The notes under the pieces were generated by a model. The model was not told the origin of the DNA and made no database searches. It saw nothing but the letters and a program-made list of their open reading frames with translations. Shown piece by piece: positions 17,812 to 27,400 of a stretch of DNA of 39,720 nt. A program made the translations under genes and the position numbers. The DNA comes from Thermoleophilia bacterium (GTDB taxonomy: Bacteria > Actinomycetota > Thermoleophilia > Gaiellales > Gaiellaceae): contig JAICWC010000016.1 of NCBI GenBank assembly GCA_025934995.1, positions 1 through 39,720 on the forward strand, written 5' to 3'. Position 1 is the stretch's first letter; every line of letters begins with the position of its first letter.

Positions 17812-19175
17812 GCGGCGGGCAGGGTGACCACGACTTCGGTTCCCTCGCCCTCGCGGCTCCGAAACTCGATCGTGCCGCCGTGCTGCTCGACGAGGGCGTG
17901 GCAGATCGCAAGGCCGAGGCCGGTTCCCGGGATTGCGCGGCGTGTCGCGCTCGTGGCGCGAAAGAAGCGCGTGAACACCTGCCGCTGCTCGTCCGGGCCG
18001 ACCCCGATGCCGTTGTCGGCGACGACGAGCTTCGCGCCCTTGCCGTTCGTGCCCACCGTGATCGTGACGGTGCCGCCTTCCGGCGTGAACTTGACTGCGT
18101 TCGAGACGAGGTTGTCGAGCACCTGGGCCAGTCGCGTCGCGTCCCCGAGCACCGCCGGCGGGTCGTCGGTCACGACCTCGAGCGCGATCTTCTTCTCGAT
18201 CGCGGCGGGGTGTGCGGACTCCGCGGAGACACGCGCGAGCTCGCCGAGATCGACCGGCGCGAGCTCGAGCTCGATCCGATGCGCCTCGATCTGCGCGACG
18301 AGCAGCAGGTCTTCGAGGAGCGCGTGCAGCCGCTCGGTCGCGCGGCGAATCACGTCGAGGTATTGGCGGCCTGCGTCGCCGAGCGCGTGCTCTTCGTCCT
18401 CGAGCATCTCGAGGAAGCCGGAGATCGACGTCAGCGGCGTTCGCAACTCGTGCGAGACGGTCGCGACGAACGCATCTCGCATCCGGTCGAGCTCCCGGTC
18501 GGCGGTCACTTCGCGCAGTGTCCAGATCCGCCCCTCGGCGACCGGAGCGGTGTAGCCGCGGAAGACGCGACCGGTGCCGGCGACCTCGAACTCGTCGATC
18601 GTCGCGGCACCGGGCTCGCGCGCGAGCTGAATCATCCGCTCTCGATAGCGCTCGGGCTCGGTCACCTTGTCCGCGACCGCGAGGAGGCGCTCCGGGACCG
18701 TTCCCTCGAGCGGCAGGCCGAGCTCCATCGACATGCGGCGCAACGGCTTGTTCGAGATCAGCACCCGACCGTCGGCGTCCGTCAGCACGATGCCGTCGAG
18801 CGTCGCGTCGATCAGGGCCGTCTGGAGCGTCGCCGTCCCGCGCAGCGCGCGCTCTTGCGCGCGCAGCCGTAGTCCTGCGAGTGCGGAGATGACGCCGAGC
18901 ACGACCATCGCGAGTGAACGGACGACGACCTGGACGTTGTCCCACGCGGCGTCGTCGACGTGCATGGCGAAGATCCAGGCGACGACGGCGAGCGCGGCAG
19001 CGGCCACGCCGCCGATCAGCCCGAGGTCGAAGCCGAGGAGGGCGACCCACGGCGCGAGCGCGATCGTCCCGAGCTTCCCGGACCACGAGAACGCGAGCAT
19101 CGTCCCCCAGGTCGCGAGCAGTCCGCCGACGGCGAGAAAGCTGAGGAGGTACCGGCGCCGTGCGAACGAGAGCAC
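17808..19175 (-). CDS. PAS-containing membrane sensor histidine kinase
   Basis: N-terminal TM helices; VSHELRTPLTSISGFLEML H box, LVSNAVKFTPEGG N box, GTGLGLAICHALVEQHGG. Confidence 0.93.
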   Translation of the reverse strand: MLSFARRRYLLSFLAVGGLLATWGTMLAFSWSGKLGTIALAPWVALLGFDLGLIGGVAAAALAVVAWIFAMHVDDAAWDNVQVVVRSLAMVVLGVISALAGLRLRAQERALRGTATLQTALIDATLDGIVLTDADGRVLISNKPLRRMSMELGLPLEGTVPERLLAVADKVTEPERYRERMIQLAREPGAATIDEFEVAGTGRVFRGYTAPVAEGRIWTLREVTADRELDRMRDAFVATVSHELRTPLTSISGFLEMLEDEEHALGDAGRQYLDVIRRATERLHALLEDLLLVAQIEAHRIELELAPVDLGELARVSAESAHPAAIEKKIALEVVTDDPPAVLGDATRLAQVLDNLVSNAVKFTPEGGTVTITVGTNGKGAKLVVADNGIGVGPDEQRQVFTRFFRATSATRRAIPGTGLGLAICHALVEQHGGTIEFRSREGEGTEVVVTLPAA

Positions 19176-19205
19176 TCGCCGCAGTGTAGGAGTCCGCGCG
19201 GCGGC

Positions 19206-20240
19206 CTAAAGGGTGACGGCGGGATACTTCGCGCGAATGTCGTCGATGTAGGCGGCCAGCTGGTCGGCGAGCGTGTGGTCGGAGAGCTCGAGGACGTTCT
19301 CCGCGTTCAGCTCGCCGGAGTGGGAGAGGTTGAAGCTGCCGACGAAGACGACGTCGTCGACCACCGTCACCTTCGCGTGCATGTAGTCGTGAACCGAGCC
19401 CGGGCGGTACGGCGTGGAGTGCTTGCCCGAGAACGGCGCCCGGGTCAGCGACGCACGCAGGAGCGGGTCCTTCCACGGCGCGTTGCCGTTGTCGTGCCAC
19501 TGGCGCAGCACCTCCTGCACCTGCGTCAGGTCGACGACGCCGGCGAGGTCGACCTTGCCGTCGCTCGCCACCTGCGCGAGCGTGCCGAGAATCGGGCCCG
19601 AGCTGATCACCGGCGAGGCGATCCGGATCCGCCGCTGTGCGGTGCCGATCGCCTTGGCGATCCGGTGGGCGAGCTTGCCGCCTCGACCCGGGCAGAACCA
19701 GGCGCGGATCCCGTCGACCGGCGACTGATCGACCTTGCCGGTCTTCGCTACGTCGCGTGTCGTCCAGAGCGTCTCGAAGTCCTCGAGGTACCGCTCCGCG
19801 AGGCCCGCCGAGTCGACGGTGACGACGACGTTCTCCTCGCGCGTCCACGAGTCCGCCGTCCAGTTCGTCGATCCCGTCCAGACCGATGCGCGGTCCCTGA
19901 TCACGTACTTGTGGTGCATCAGGTCCGGCACGCCGGGAATCCCCTCGGTCGGGAAGGCCAGCGACTCGAGCAGGTCCGGCTCCGTCCGCGGCGGCGGCGG
20001 AACGGTCTGGCCGCCGGGGCAGTCCTTGTTGTAGGCGAGCCGCACGGCGACTCCCCGCTGCGCGGCGCCCTCGAGCGCGTCCCGTACCGTCTGCGCGAGC
20101 GGGTCGGGCAGCCGCACGTCGTAGATCGCGATCTCGAGCGTGTGCTCGGCGGCCGCGACGAACTCGGCGAGCGCCTGCGCGGTGCGCTCGGCCGGCTGGC
20201 CGCCGTCTACGAGCGTGAACGCTTGTACTCGCGCTTCCAC
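19206..20240 (-). CDS. Phospholipase D-like domain protein (two HKD motifs)
   Basis: HHKYVIRDRASVWTGSTNW and HAKVTVVDDVVFVGSFNLSHSGELNAEN; GTG start at 20240. Confidence 0.87.
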   Translation of the reverse strand: MEARVQAFTLVDGGQPAERTAQALAEFVAAAEHTLEIAIYDVRLPDPLAQTVRDALEGAAQRGVAVRLAYNKDCPGGQTVPPPPRTEPDLLESLAFPTEGIPGVPDLMHHKYVIRDRASVWTGSTNWTADSWTREENVVVTVDSAGLAERYLEDFETLWTTRDVAKTGKVDQSPVDGIRAWFCPGRGGKLAHRIAKAIGTAQRRIRIASPVISSGPILGTLAQVASDGKVDLAGVVDLTQVQEVLRQWHDNGNAPWKDPLLRASLTRAPFSGKHSTPYRPGSVHDYMHAKVTVVDDVVFVGSFNLSHSGELNAENVLELSDHTLADQLAAYIDDIRAKYPAVTL

Positions 20241-20746
20241 GTCTGGTACTCGTCGAGCTTCGCGGCCGAGTCGACGTCGCCGAGCGTGGGATGGTTCGGC
20301 GCGAGCGGCGCGGCCTTCTCGATCCCGAACTGCTTCGACAACACGGCGCCCATGCTCTTGATCTTCATCTCCCCGAAGCCGGGAAGCGCGGCGAGCCGCT
20401 TCTTCAGGTCGTCGCTGTCCTTCGCCTCGCGCCAGAGCCTCGACGCGTCGCCGCCGTACTCCTCGACGACGTGCTGAGCGAGGTCTTGCACGCGCTGCGC
20501 CATCGCGCCGGGGAAGCGGTGAACTGCCGGCTTCTGCTTGAAGACGTCGACGAGGTCGGTGCGCGCGAGCGTCGCCGGGTCGAGCGTGCCGAGGCGCTCC
20601 TTGATCTTCTGCGGTCCTGCGAAGGCGGTCGGAACGGTCACTTGCTGATCGAGCGCGAAGCCCACGAGCAGCGCGAACGGATCCTTCGCCAGCAGCCGGC
20701 ACGCGTCGACGTCAGTCGTGAACCAGAGAGCCTCGGGCGCCGCCAT
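20207..20746 (-). CDS. HhH-GPD-type base-excision repair family protein
   Basis: DPFALLVGFALDQQVTVPTAFAGPQKIKERLG and helix-hairpin-helix LAALPGFGEMKIKSMGAVLSKQFG. Confidence 0.8.
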   Translation of the reverse strand: MAAPEALWFTTDVDACRLLAKDPFALLVGFALDQQVTVPTAFAGPQKIKERLGTLDPATLARTDLVDVFKQKPAVHRFPGAMAQRVQDLAQHVVEEYGGDASRLWREAKDSDDLKKRLAALPGFGEMKIKSMGAVLSKQFGIEKAAPLAPNHPTLGDVDSAAKLDEYQTWKREYKRSRS

Positions 20747-20768
20747 CGCCCTCGATCCTACGCCGTCG

Positions 20769-21170
20769 CTAACAGGTGGTGACGGGGGCGGCGGAGGCGC
20801 CCGACGACCACTGCTGGTACGTGGCGAGCACCGTGTACGTATAGGCCGTCGAATGGGCGACGGTGTTGTCGATCCAGGATGTCGTCGCCGCGCTCACGGT
20901 CGCGACGATGGTCGAGTCGCGCACGATCGTGTAACCCGCAGCGAATGCCGACGTGCTCGCTGTCCACGTGACGGTGACCTGCTGCGTCTTGTTCTTGTTG
21001 CACTGCGCCGTCAGAGCTGCGGCGACACCCGTCGGAGGCTGAAGCGTCTGGGTCGAGACCGGTTGGACCGCGCTCCCGCTCGAGTTGAACATCGCGTACG
21101 CCGCGGTCGTGGTTCCACCGACCGCACACACGACGACCGCCAGGGCGATCGCGAGCCTAGGCCGGAGCAT
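20769..21170 (-). CDS. Secreted fibronectin type III-like protein
   Basis: Signal region MLRPRLAIALAVVVCAVGGTTTAAYAMFNSSGSA; QPPTGVAAAL...VTVTWTAS...AGYTIVRDS...YTYTVLATY Fn3 pattern. Confidence 0.7.
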   Translation of the reverse strand: MLRPRLAIALAVVVCAVGGTTTAAYAMFNSSGSAVQPVSTQTLQPPTGVAAALTAQCNKNKTQQVTVTWTASTSAFAAGYTIVRDSTIVATVSAATTSWIDNTVAHSTAYTYTVLATYQQWSSGASAAPVTTC

Positions 21171-21762
21171 CTTCGCTCCTGCGACGGCCGCCGATACCCC
21201 ACATCCGGGCGAGGGCGAGTATCGCCATCGACCCCGGGATGAGGATGACGGAAAAGAGATGGAAGGTGCGATCGCGCATCAGGTTGATCGCGTAGCCGAC
21301 CTTCGGAGCGACGGCGACGAGGCGCCACACCGTCGGCCCGTTCAGCTGCGCCGTCCACGGGTCGACGACGGTGTTGTTGTCGCCCTTCGTCTGGATGACG
21401 GGTGTCCTCGTTCCCTGTCCGCGCAGGATCGCGACGACGCGGTGCGTCTCGACCTGATGGGCGCCGACCGGAACTGCGTAGGAGATGACCTGACCGACGC
21501 GCAGGCGCTCGATCGGCTCCGGCCGCACGATCACGACATCGCCCGGCGAGAACGTCGGCTTCATGCTGGCGGAGAGCACCGTCAGCGTCCGGTAGACGCC
21601 GAGGTGGGGCAGGACCCCGAGCGCGACCACCGCGAGGATCGCGGCGAGGGTGGCAGTCCAGCCGGCGAGGCCCACGGCGAACCGCACGATCGAGCCGAGA
21701 ATCGGGGCGGCCGTGGCGGCCGCCCCGTTCTCAGATCCCAGTTCCACGGACGTCGAGGTCAA
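21157..21762 (-). CDS. Signal peptidase I, SipW/ER-type
   Basis: VLSASMKPTFSPGDVVIVRP (Ser), HRVVAILRGQGTRTPVIQTKGDNNTVVDPW (His and GDNN box). Confidence 0.87.
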   Translation of the reverse strand: MTSTSVELGSENGAAATAAPILGSIVRFAVGLAGWTATLAAILAVVALGVLPHLGVYRTLTVLSASMKPTFSPGDVVIVRPEPIERLRVGQVISYAVPVGAHQVETHRVVAILRGQGTRTPVIQTKGDNNTVVDPWTAQLNGPTVWRLVAVAPKVGYAINLMRDRTFHLFSVILIPGSMAILALARMWGIGGRRRSEDAPA

Positions 21763-21774
21763 CGTTGCCGCTCG

Positions 21775-22380
21775 TTACTTGCTGGTCGCGGTGCGCTGGG
21801 TGCCGTTGAAGGCGTAGGTGATCGACGTGCTCAGGCCCTGGAGCGCGTTCGTCGCCGCCGCGGGCAGCGCGAGCGTCACCAGGAGATGATCGGTCGAGGA
21901 GCCGCTCGAGAGCGCCGCGAGGCCGGAGAGCGAGGTCGTGTTGCCGACCGCTCCCGCGCCGAGGACGCTCGTGTTCGTGCCGCTGCACGTGTACGTGTAG
22001 GCCGGCGCGGTACCGGACTCCGTCCAGGCGACCGAGCACTTGTCGACCTTGACGGTCAGGCCGTTCGCGTCGGTGAGGAGCGCGTTGTTCGGCGTGCCGG
22101 AGGTCTGGAGGGTGACCGAGCCGAGCGGGTCGGTCGAGCTGCTCGTCAGGTCGACGGCGCGCTGGACGGTGTCGCCCGGCACGAGGCCCGAGGCGGCCAC
22201 GGTCAGGCGGTTGGCAGGGCCGGTCGCACCGAGGGCGATGGAGACGCTGCCGGAGCTGATCGCCTGGCTCGCCGAGGTCGAGCTGGTGAAGCTGGCGAAC
22301 GTTCCGAGGCCGGCAACGCTCGCCGCCGCGCCGAGAACTGCGATTGAACCGAACACCTTCATAAGAGTCGCGTGCTTCAT
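21775..22380 (-). CDS. TasA/camelysin-like protein with SipW-dependent-type signal peptide
   Basis: MKHATLMKVFGSIAVLGAAASVAGLGTFASFTSSTSASQAISSGSVSIALG; adjacent SipW-type peptidase gene. ATG at 22392 also possible. Confidence 0.78.
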   Translation of the reverse strand: MKHATLMKVFGSIAVLGAAASVAGLGTFASFTSSTSASQAISSGSVSIALGATGPANRLTVAASGLVPGDTVQRAVDLTSSSTDPLGSVTLQTSGTPNNALLTDANGLTVKVDKCSVAWTESGTAPAYTYTCSGTNTSVLGAGAVGNTTSLSGLAALSSGSSTDHLLVTLALPAAATNALQGLSTSITYAFNGTQRTATSK

Positions 22381-22500
22381 GGCTGATCTCATCCTTCGTT
22401 CGTGGACTGGATAGACCAGGTATCGCTCGCCGGGGCCGCCAAAAGGGGGTGGGCGGCGTATGAAACGCGTAGGAGCGCTCGGACCGGGTAGAGGGCTGCC

Positions 22501-22641
22501 ATGACCGGAAACCAGCCGATTCTCCGCGGGCAGGACGAGAACGCGCCGTTTCGCGCCTTCAGCCGGGTCTTCCTCGTGATCGCCGCCGTCGTCGTGCTCG
22601 TCGGCGTGGCGGCGTACGTGCTCTGGTCCGCGCTGAACTAG
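22501..22641 (+). CDS. Small single-TM membrane protein (46 aa)
   Basis: MTGNQPILRGQDENAPFRAFSRVFLVIAAVVVLVGVAAYVLWSALN*; not in the supplied ORF track because of length. Confidence 0.55.
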   Translation: MTGNQPILRGQDENAPFRAFSRVFLVIAAVVVLVGVAAYVLWSALN

Positions 22642-22922
22642 CGGAGCTCGGCGAAGTCCTTGACCTCGGCGCGCGCCTTCGCGCGATGCCGCGCGGCGTC
22701 GTCGCGCTCGTCGAAGTGCTCGTCGAGCCACGGCAGGATCTCCTCCTCGCCCGACAGCACCTCACCCTGCTCGGTGAGGAGCCGCGGAATCTCCATGCCG
22801 TCCGGCCGGTCGTCCTTGTCCGCGGCCACCTGATGTGCGACGAAGTCGAGGCCGAGCTCGGTCAGCCGCTGCCGCACTGCGTGCGAGTGCGGGCACCACT
22901 CCGCCTGCCACAGCTCGAGCAT
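22638..22922 (-). CDS. Glutaredoxin/GST N-terminal-like thioredoxin-fold protein
   Basis: MLELWQAEWCPHSHAVRQRLTELGLDFVAHQV; CPHS motif, IPRLL cis-Pro segment. Confidence 0.85.
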   Translation of the reverse strand: MLELWQAEWCPHSHAVRQRLTELGLDFVAHQVAADKDDRPDGMEIPRLLTEQGEVLSGEEEILPWLDEHFDERDDAARHRAKARAEVKDFAELR

Positions 22923-22938
22923 GGGGACGGAATCCCCC

Positions 22939-23793
22939 TCAGAGCCGGTCGCGAATCCCCTCGGGGATGAAGCCGAGCCGCTCGTAGCGCGCGAACGCCT
23001 CGCGCCAGCGCGGCTCGGGGGCGAACGGGCGGAGCGCGTCTGCGACCGCGTCGGCGTCGCCCTTCGCCGCAGCAGCGAGCGCCGCGCTCATCGCCACCTC
23101 GTCCGGTCGCAGCCCGGCCGCCCGCGCGAGCTCGATCTCCTCCTCGACCGACGTGTCGGGCCCGAACGACGCGCGGCGCCACAACGCCAGCCGGATCGCG
23201 AGCAGACGCCGCAGCTCCACGAGCGGTTCGGGATGGTCGTCGACGCGCAGGTCGACCGACCGCTTCCACGGCTCGGCGTCCGAGTCGCCCGGCACCACGA
23301 CGAGCGTCGCCGCCTGCCGGCCCCGGAAGTCGCCGCCCGCCGCCTCGCCGGCGTCGAGGGCCGCGAGCAACCGCTCGGCGAGCAGGCCGTGCGAGCGTTC
23401 GAAAGCCTCGAGCATCGCCGGCCACACGCCCGTCGACGCGAGCATGTTTCCCTGGGCTGAGGCGCCGTCCCGGGTCAGGTCGCCGCAGTCCGGGATGCAG
23501 GCGGCGCCGGTGTGCGCGGCGGCTCGCCCGTCGGCGGCGAGGAACGCGACCTGGCGGAAGTCGCGCCGGTCGTCCGCCGCGAGCAGCTCGGCGAGCGCCT
23601 CGTCCGGGCTTGCGCCGGCCGCGAGCAGATCGAGCCCGCGCGGCCCGTAGCCCTCCTCGGTGAACGACTGCGTGGCGACCGCGCCGACGCACGGACGCGC
23701 GTGAGCGCAGATGCCGACGCCGAAGGCCCGCGACTGCACGGCCACGCCGAGCTCTCCGGTGGCGGCGTCTCGCGCGACGATCGAGTAGGTCAC
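22939..23793 (-). CDS. DUF1028 family protein (Ntn-hydrolase-like)
   Basis: TYSIVARDAATGELGVAVQSRAFGVG, GAVATQSFTEEGYGPRGLDLLAAG, QGNMLAS; GTG start. Confidence 0.88.
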   Translation of the reverse strand: MTYSIVARDAATGELGVAVQSRAFGVGICAHARPCVGAVATQSFTEEGYGPRGLDLLAAGASPDEALAELLAADDRRDFRQVAFLAADGRAAAHTGAACIPDCGDLTRDGASAQGNMLASTGVWPAMLEAFERSHGLLAERLLAALDAGEAAGGDFRGRQAATLVVVPGDSDAEPWKRSVDLRVDDHPEPLVELRRLLAIRLALWRRASFGPDTSVEEEIELARAAGLRPDEVAMSAALAAAAKGDADAVADALRPFAPEPRWREAFARYERLGFIPEGIRDRL

Positions 23794-23812
23794 GAAGCCG
23801 AGAGTACGTCTT

Positions 23813-24406
23813 CTAGGCGGAGACGTAATCGAAGTCCGACGCGAATGCGCAGTTGCCGGACAACTCGAGCCCTGCGAGCGAGAGCTCGTCCGCGTAGAGC
23901 TCGCGGCCGGGGTGGTCGTACCCGGGAATCCCGCACGCGATCGGCGCGTCGGTCTCCACCCGCTGCGACGCGCGCAGCCGGATCTCGTCGCCGACGCTGA
24001 TTGCGCCGGACTGAACGACGAATCCGCTCGACTCGACGCCGACGAGATTCCGGGCCTTGCGGATCCACGGCAGCTTCGCGGTGTGCGGGCCGCCGAGCCC
24101 GTCGAGGAAGAGGCGCTCCAGCGCCGCGTGTTGGTCTTCGGCCGCACGATCGTCGATGTGCAGCGTCAGCGTCCACGGCGAGCCCGGCTCGTCGTCGTCG
24201 TAGCGGAAGACGAGCGCGACGCAGAGGCCGGCGACGTCGACGTCCCCGATCCAGCCGTCGTCGATCCGCCACGTCAGGAGCCCGAAACAGACGCCGTGCG
24301 TCGAGCGGCCCCCCTTGACGTTGCCGACCATCCGGCAAGGGCAGATCGCGTCGCAGTTGCAGGACTCGAGGTACGCGCCGCGGATCCGAAACGCCAGATC
24401 GCCCAC
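23813..24406 (-). CDS. DUF1326 domain-containing protein
   Basis: AYLESCNCDAICPCRMVGNVKGGRSTHGVCFGLLTWRIDDGWIGDVDVAGL; GTG start at 24406. Confidence 0.85.
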   Translation of the reverse strand: MGDLAFRIRGAYLESCNCDAICPCRMVGNVKGGRSTHGVCFGLLTWRIDDGWIGDVDVAGLCVALVFRYDDDEPGSPWTLTLHIDDRAAEDQHAALERLFLDGLGGPHTAKLPWIRKARNLVGVESSGFVVQSGAISVGDEIRLRASQRVETDAPIACGIPGYDHPGRELYADELSLAGLELSGNCAFASDFDYVSA

Positions 24407-24430
24407 GAGGGCGACTGTACGCTGATCCTC

Positions 24431-27400
24431 ATGAGCCCGCTCGACGTCTTCTCGGCAGAGACTCGCGCGTGGTTCGAGCGCACGTTCGACGGGCCGACAC
24501 CCGCGCAGACGAAGGGCTGGCCGGTGATCGCGACCGGCGCGCACACCTTGATCCAGGCGCCGACCGGGTCGGGCAAGACGCTTGCAGCGTTCCTCTACGC
24601 GATCGACCGCTTGACCGCGCAGCCGGGGGAAGGTCTGCGGGTGTTGTACGTCTCGCCGTTGAAGGCGCTGAACTACGACGTCGAGCGCAACCTGCGCGGC
24701 CCGCTGGCGGGACTGCAGTCGCAGCTGCGCGTCGCGGTGCGCACCGGCGACACGTCGCAGAAAGAGCGCCGCGACATGGTGCGTGCTGCGCCGGACATCC
24801 TGATCACGACGCCGGAGTCGCTCTTCCTGATGCTGACGTCGCAGGCGCGCGAGGTGCTGCGCAGCGTCGAGACGGTGATCGTCGACGAGGTGCACGCGGT
24901 CGCGGGGACGAAGCGCGGCGCGCATCTCTCGCTGTCGCTCGAGCGTCTGCAGCGCCTGACCGGCCGCGAGCCGCAGCGCATCGGCCTCAGTGCGACGCAG
25001 CGCCCCCTCGAGGAGATCGGCCGCTTCGTCAGCGGCGCGCGGCCGATCCAGCTCGTCGACGCAGGCGTCGCAAAGAAGCTCGACGTCGAGGTCGTCGTCC
25101 CCGTCGAAGACATGCGCGAGCTCGCGTCGAACGCGCAGCTCTCGCAACCCGAGTACGACCGCGGGCCTGCGGACGCGGGGATCACGCCGGGCCTCGAGGT
25201 CGGCTCCAACTCGATCTGGCCGTCGATGTATCCGGCGCTGCTCGAGCTCGTGCGCGCGCACCGCTCGACGATTGTCTTCGTCAACAACCGCCGGCTTGCG
25301 GAGCGCCTCGCCCTGAGATTGAACGATCTCGCGGAGGAGGCCGCCGGCGCCGAAGGCGCTCGGCCAGAGGTTCTGGCGCGCGCCCATCACGGCTCGCTGT
25401 CGCGCGAGCAGCGCACGCAGATCGAGGAGGATCTGAAGGCGGGCCGCATCCCGTGCCTCGTCGCGACCTCGTCGCTCGAGCTCGGTATCGACATGGGCGC
25501 CGTCGACCTCGTCATCCAGGTCGAGTCGCCGAAATCCGTCGCGCGCGGGCTGCAGCGCATCGGCCGCGCCGGTCACTCGCTCGACGAGGTCAGCAAGGGC
25601 CGCATCTTCCCCAAGTACCGCGCCGACCTGCTCGAGAGCGCGGTCGTCGTGCAGCGGATGCAGGAGGGGGCGATCGAGGAGACGCAGATCCCGCGCAACC
25701 CGCTCGACGTGCTCGCTCAGCAGATCGTCGCGATCTGTGCCGACGACGAGATCGAGGTGAGCGAGCTGCACACGCTCGTCCGCGGTGCGTACCCATTCGC
25801 AGAGCTCTCGCGCCCGCAGCTCGAGAACGTGCTCGACATGCTCGCCGGGCGCTATCCGTCCGACGAGTTCGCCGAGCTTCGCCCGCGCATCGTCTGGGAC
25901 CGGACGGCCGGCGTCATCCGCGGCCGGCCCGGGGCGCGCAGGCTCGCGGTGACGAATGCCGGCACGATTCCCGACCGCGGCCTCTTCGGCGTGTTCATCG
26001 TCGACGGCGGCGGCCGGGTGGGCGAGCTCGACGAGGAGATGGTGTACGAGGCGCGTGCCGGGCAGGTGATCATGCTCGGCGCGTCGTCGTGGCGGATCGA
26101 GGAGATCACGCGCGACCGCGTCCTCGTCTCGCCCGCGCCGGGCGTCCCGGGTGCGGTGCCGTTCTGGAAGGGCGAAGGCATCGGGCGCCCGTACGAGCTC
26201 GGTGCGGCGATCGGCACGTTCACACGCGAGCTGCTGGCGCAGCGCGACCCGCAGGTGCCGTATCTCGATGCCCGCGCGAATGCCAACCTCGTCGCCTTCC
26301 TGCGCGAGCAGGAGAAAGCGACCGGCGTCGTGCCGTCGGACCGCACGGTCGTCGTCGAGCGCTTCCGCGACGAGATCGGCGATTGGCGGATCTGCGTGCT
26401 GACGCCGTTCGGCGCGCGCGTGCATGCGCCGTGGGCGATGGCGGTCGCTGCGCGACTGCGCGAGTCGCTCGGCGTCGACGTGCAGTCGATCTGGTCCGAC
26501 GACGGCATCGCGTTCCATCTGCCCGATGCCGACGCGCCGCCCGACACGCAGCTCTTGCTGCCGACGGCGGAGGAGCTGGACGAGCTCGTGCTCGCCGAGG
26601 TCGGGCAGACGGCGCTCTTCGGCGCGCGTTTCCGCGAGAACGCGGCACGCGCGCTGCTCATCCCGCGCCGCCGCCCGGGCGAGCGCACGCCGTTGTGGCA
26701 GCAGCGCCTGAAGGCGCAGGGACTGCTGCAGGTCGCGCGCAAGTACGCGAGCTTCCCGATCGTCCTCGAGACGTACCGGGAGTGCCTGCAGGACGTCTTC
26801 GACCTGCCGGCGCTGAAGCAGCTCCTGCACGGGCTCCGCACGCGCCGGCTCGACCTCGTCGACATCGAGACCGGCTCGGCGTCGCCGTTCGCCGCCTCGC
26901 TGCTGTTCGACTACATCGCGACCTACATGTACGAGGACGACACGCCGCCGGCGGAGCGGCGTGCGCAGGCGCTCTCGCTCGACCGTGAGCTGCTGAAGGA
27001 ATTGCTCGGCCAGGAAGAGCTGCGCGAGCTGCTCTCGGTGGACGCGCTGCACGACGTCGAAGCGAGCCTGCGTCCGGTGCCGCAGCGCGACGCGGAGCAT
27101 CTCCACGACATGTTGCGGCTGCGCGGGGATCTTGCCGTCGGCGAGTTCGACGAAGCGCACGCGGCGATCCTCGAGGCGGAACGCCGGGCGGTTCGCGTCC
27201 GCATCGCGGGCGCGGAGCGTCTGATCGCGGTCGAGGACGCGGGGCGGTATCGCGATGCGCTCGGCGTCATGCCGCCGTCCGGCCTCCCCGACGCGTATCT
27301 CGACGGCGGCCCCGACTCGCTGCGCTCGCTCGTCGCCCGCTATGCGCGCGGCCGCGGCCCGTTCACGACCGCAGCGATCTCGAGCTGGTTCGGTATCGAT

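Noticed and set aside
17812-19848. N-terminal extension of the 987-aa ORF 16885-19848
   Set aside because: Overlaps the histidine kinase in another frame; the real secreted protein starts with GTG at 17811.
23912-24430. 5' extension of the Lhr ORF to 23912
   Set aside because: Extension is antisense to the DUF1326 gene and has low-complexity composition; Lhr begins at ATG 24431 (MSPLDVFSAETR).
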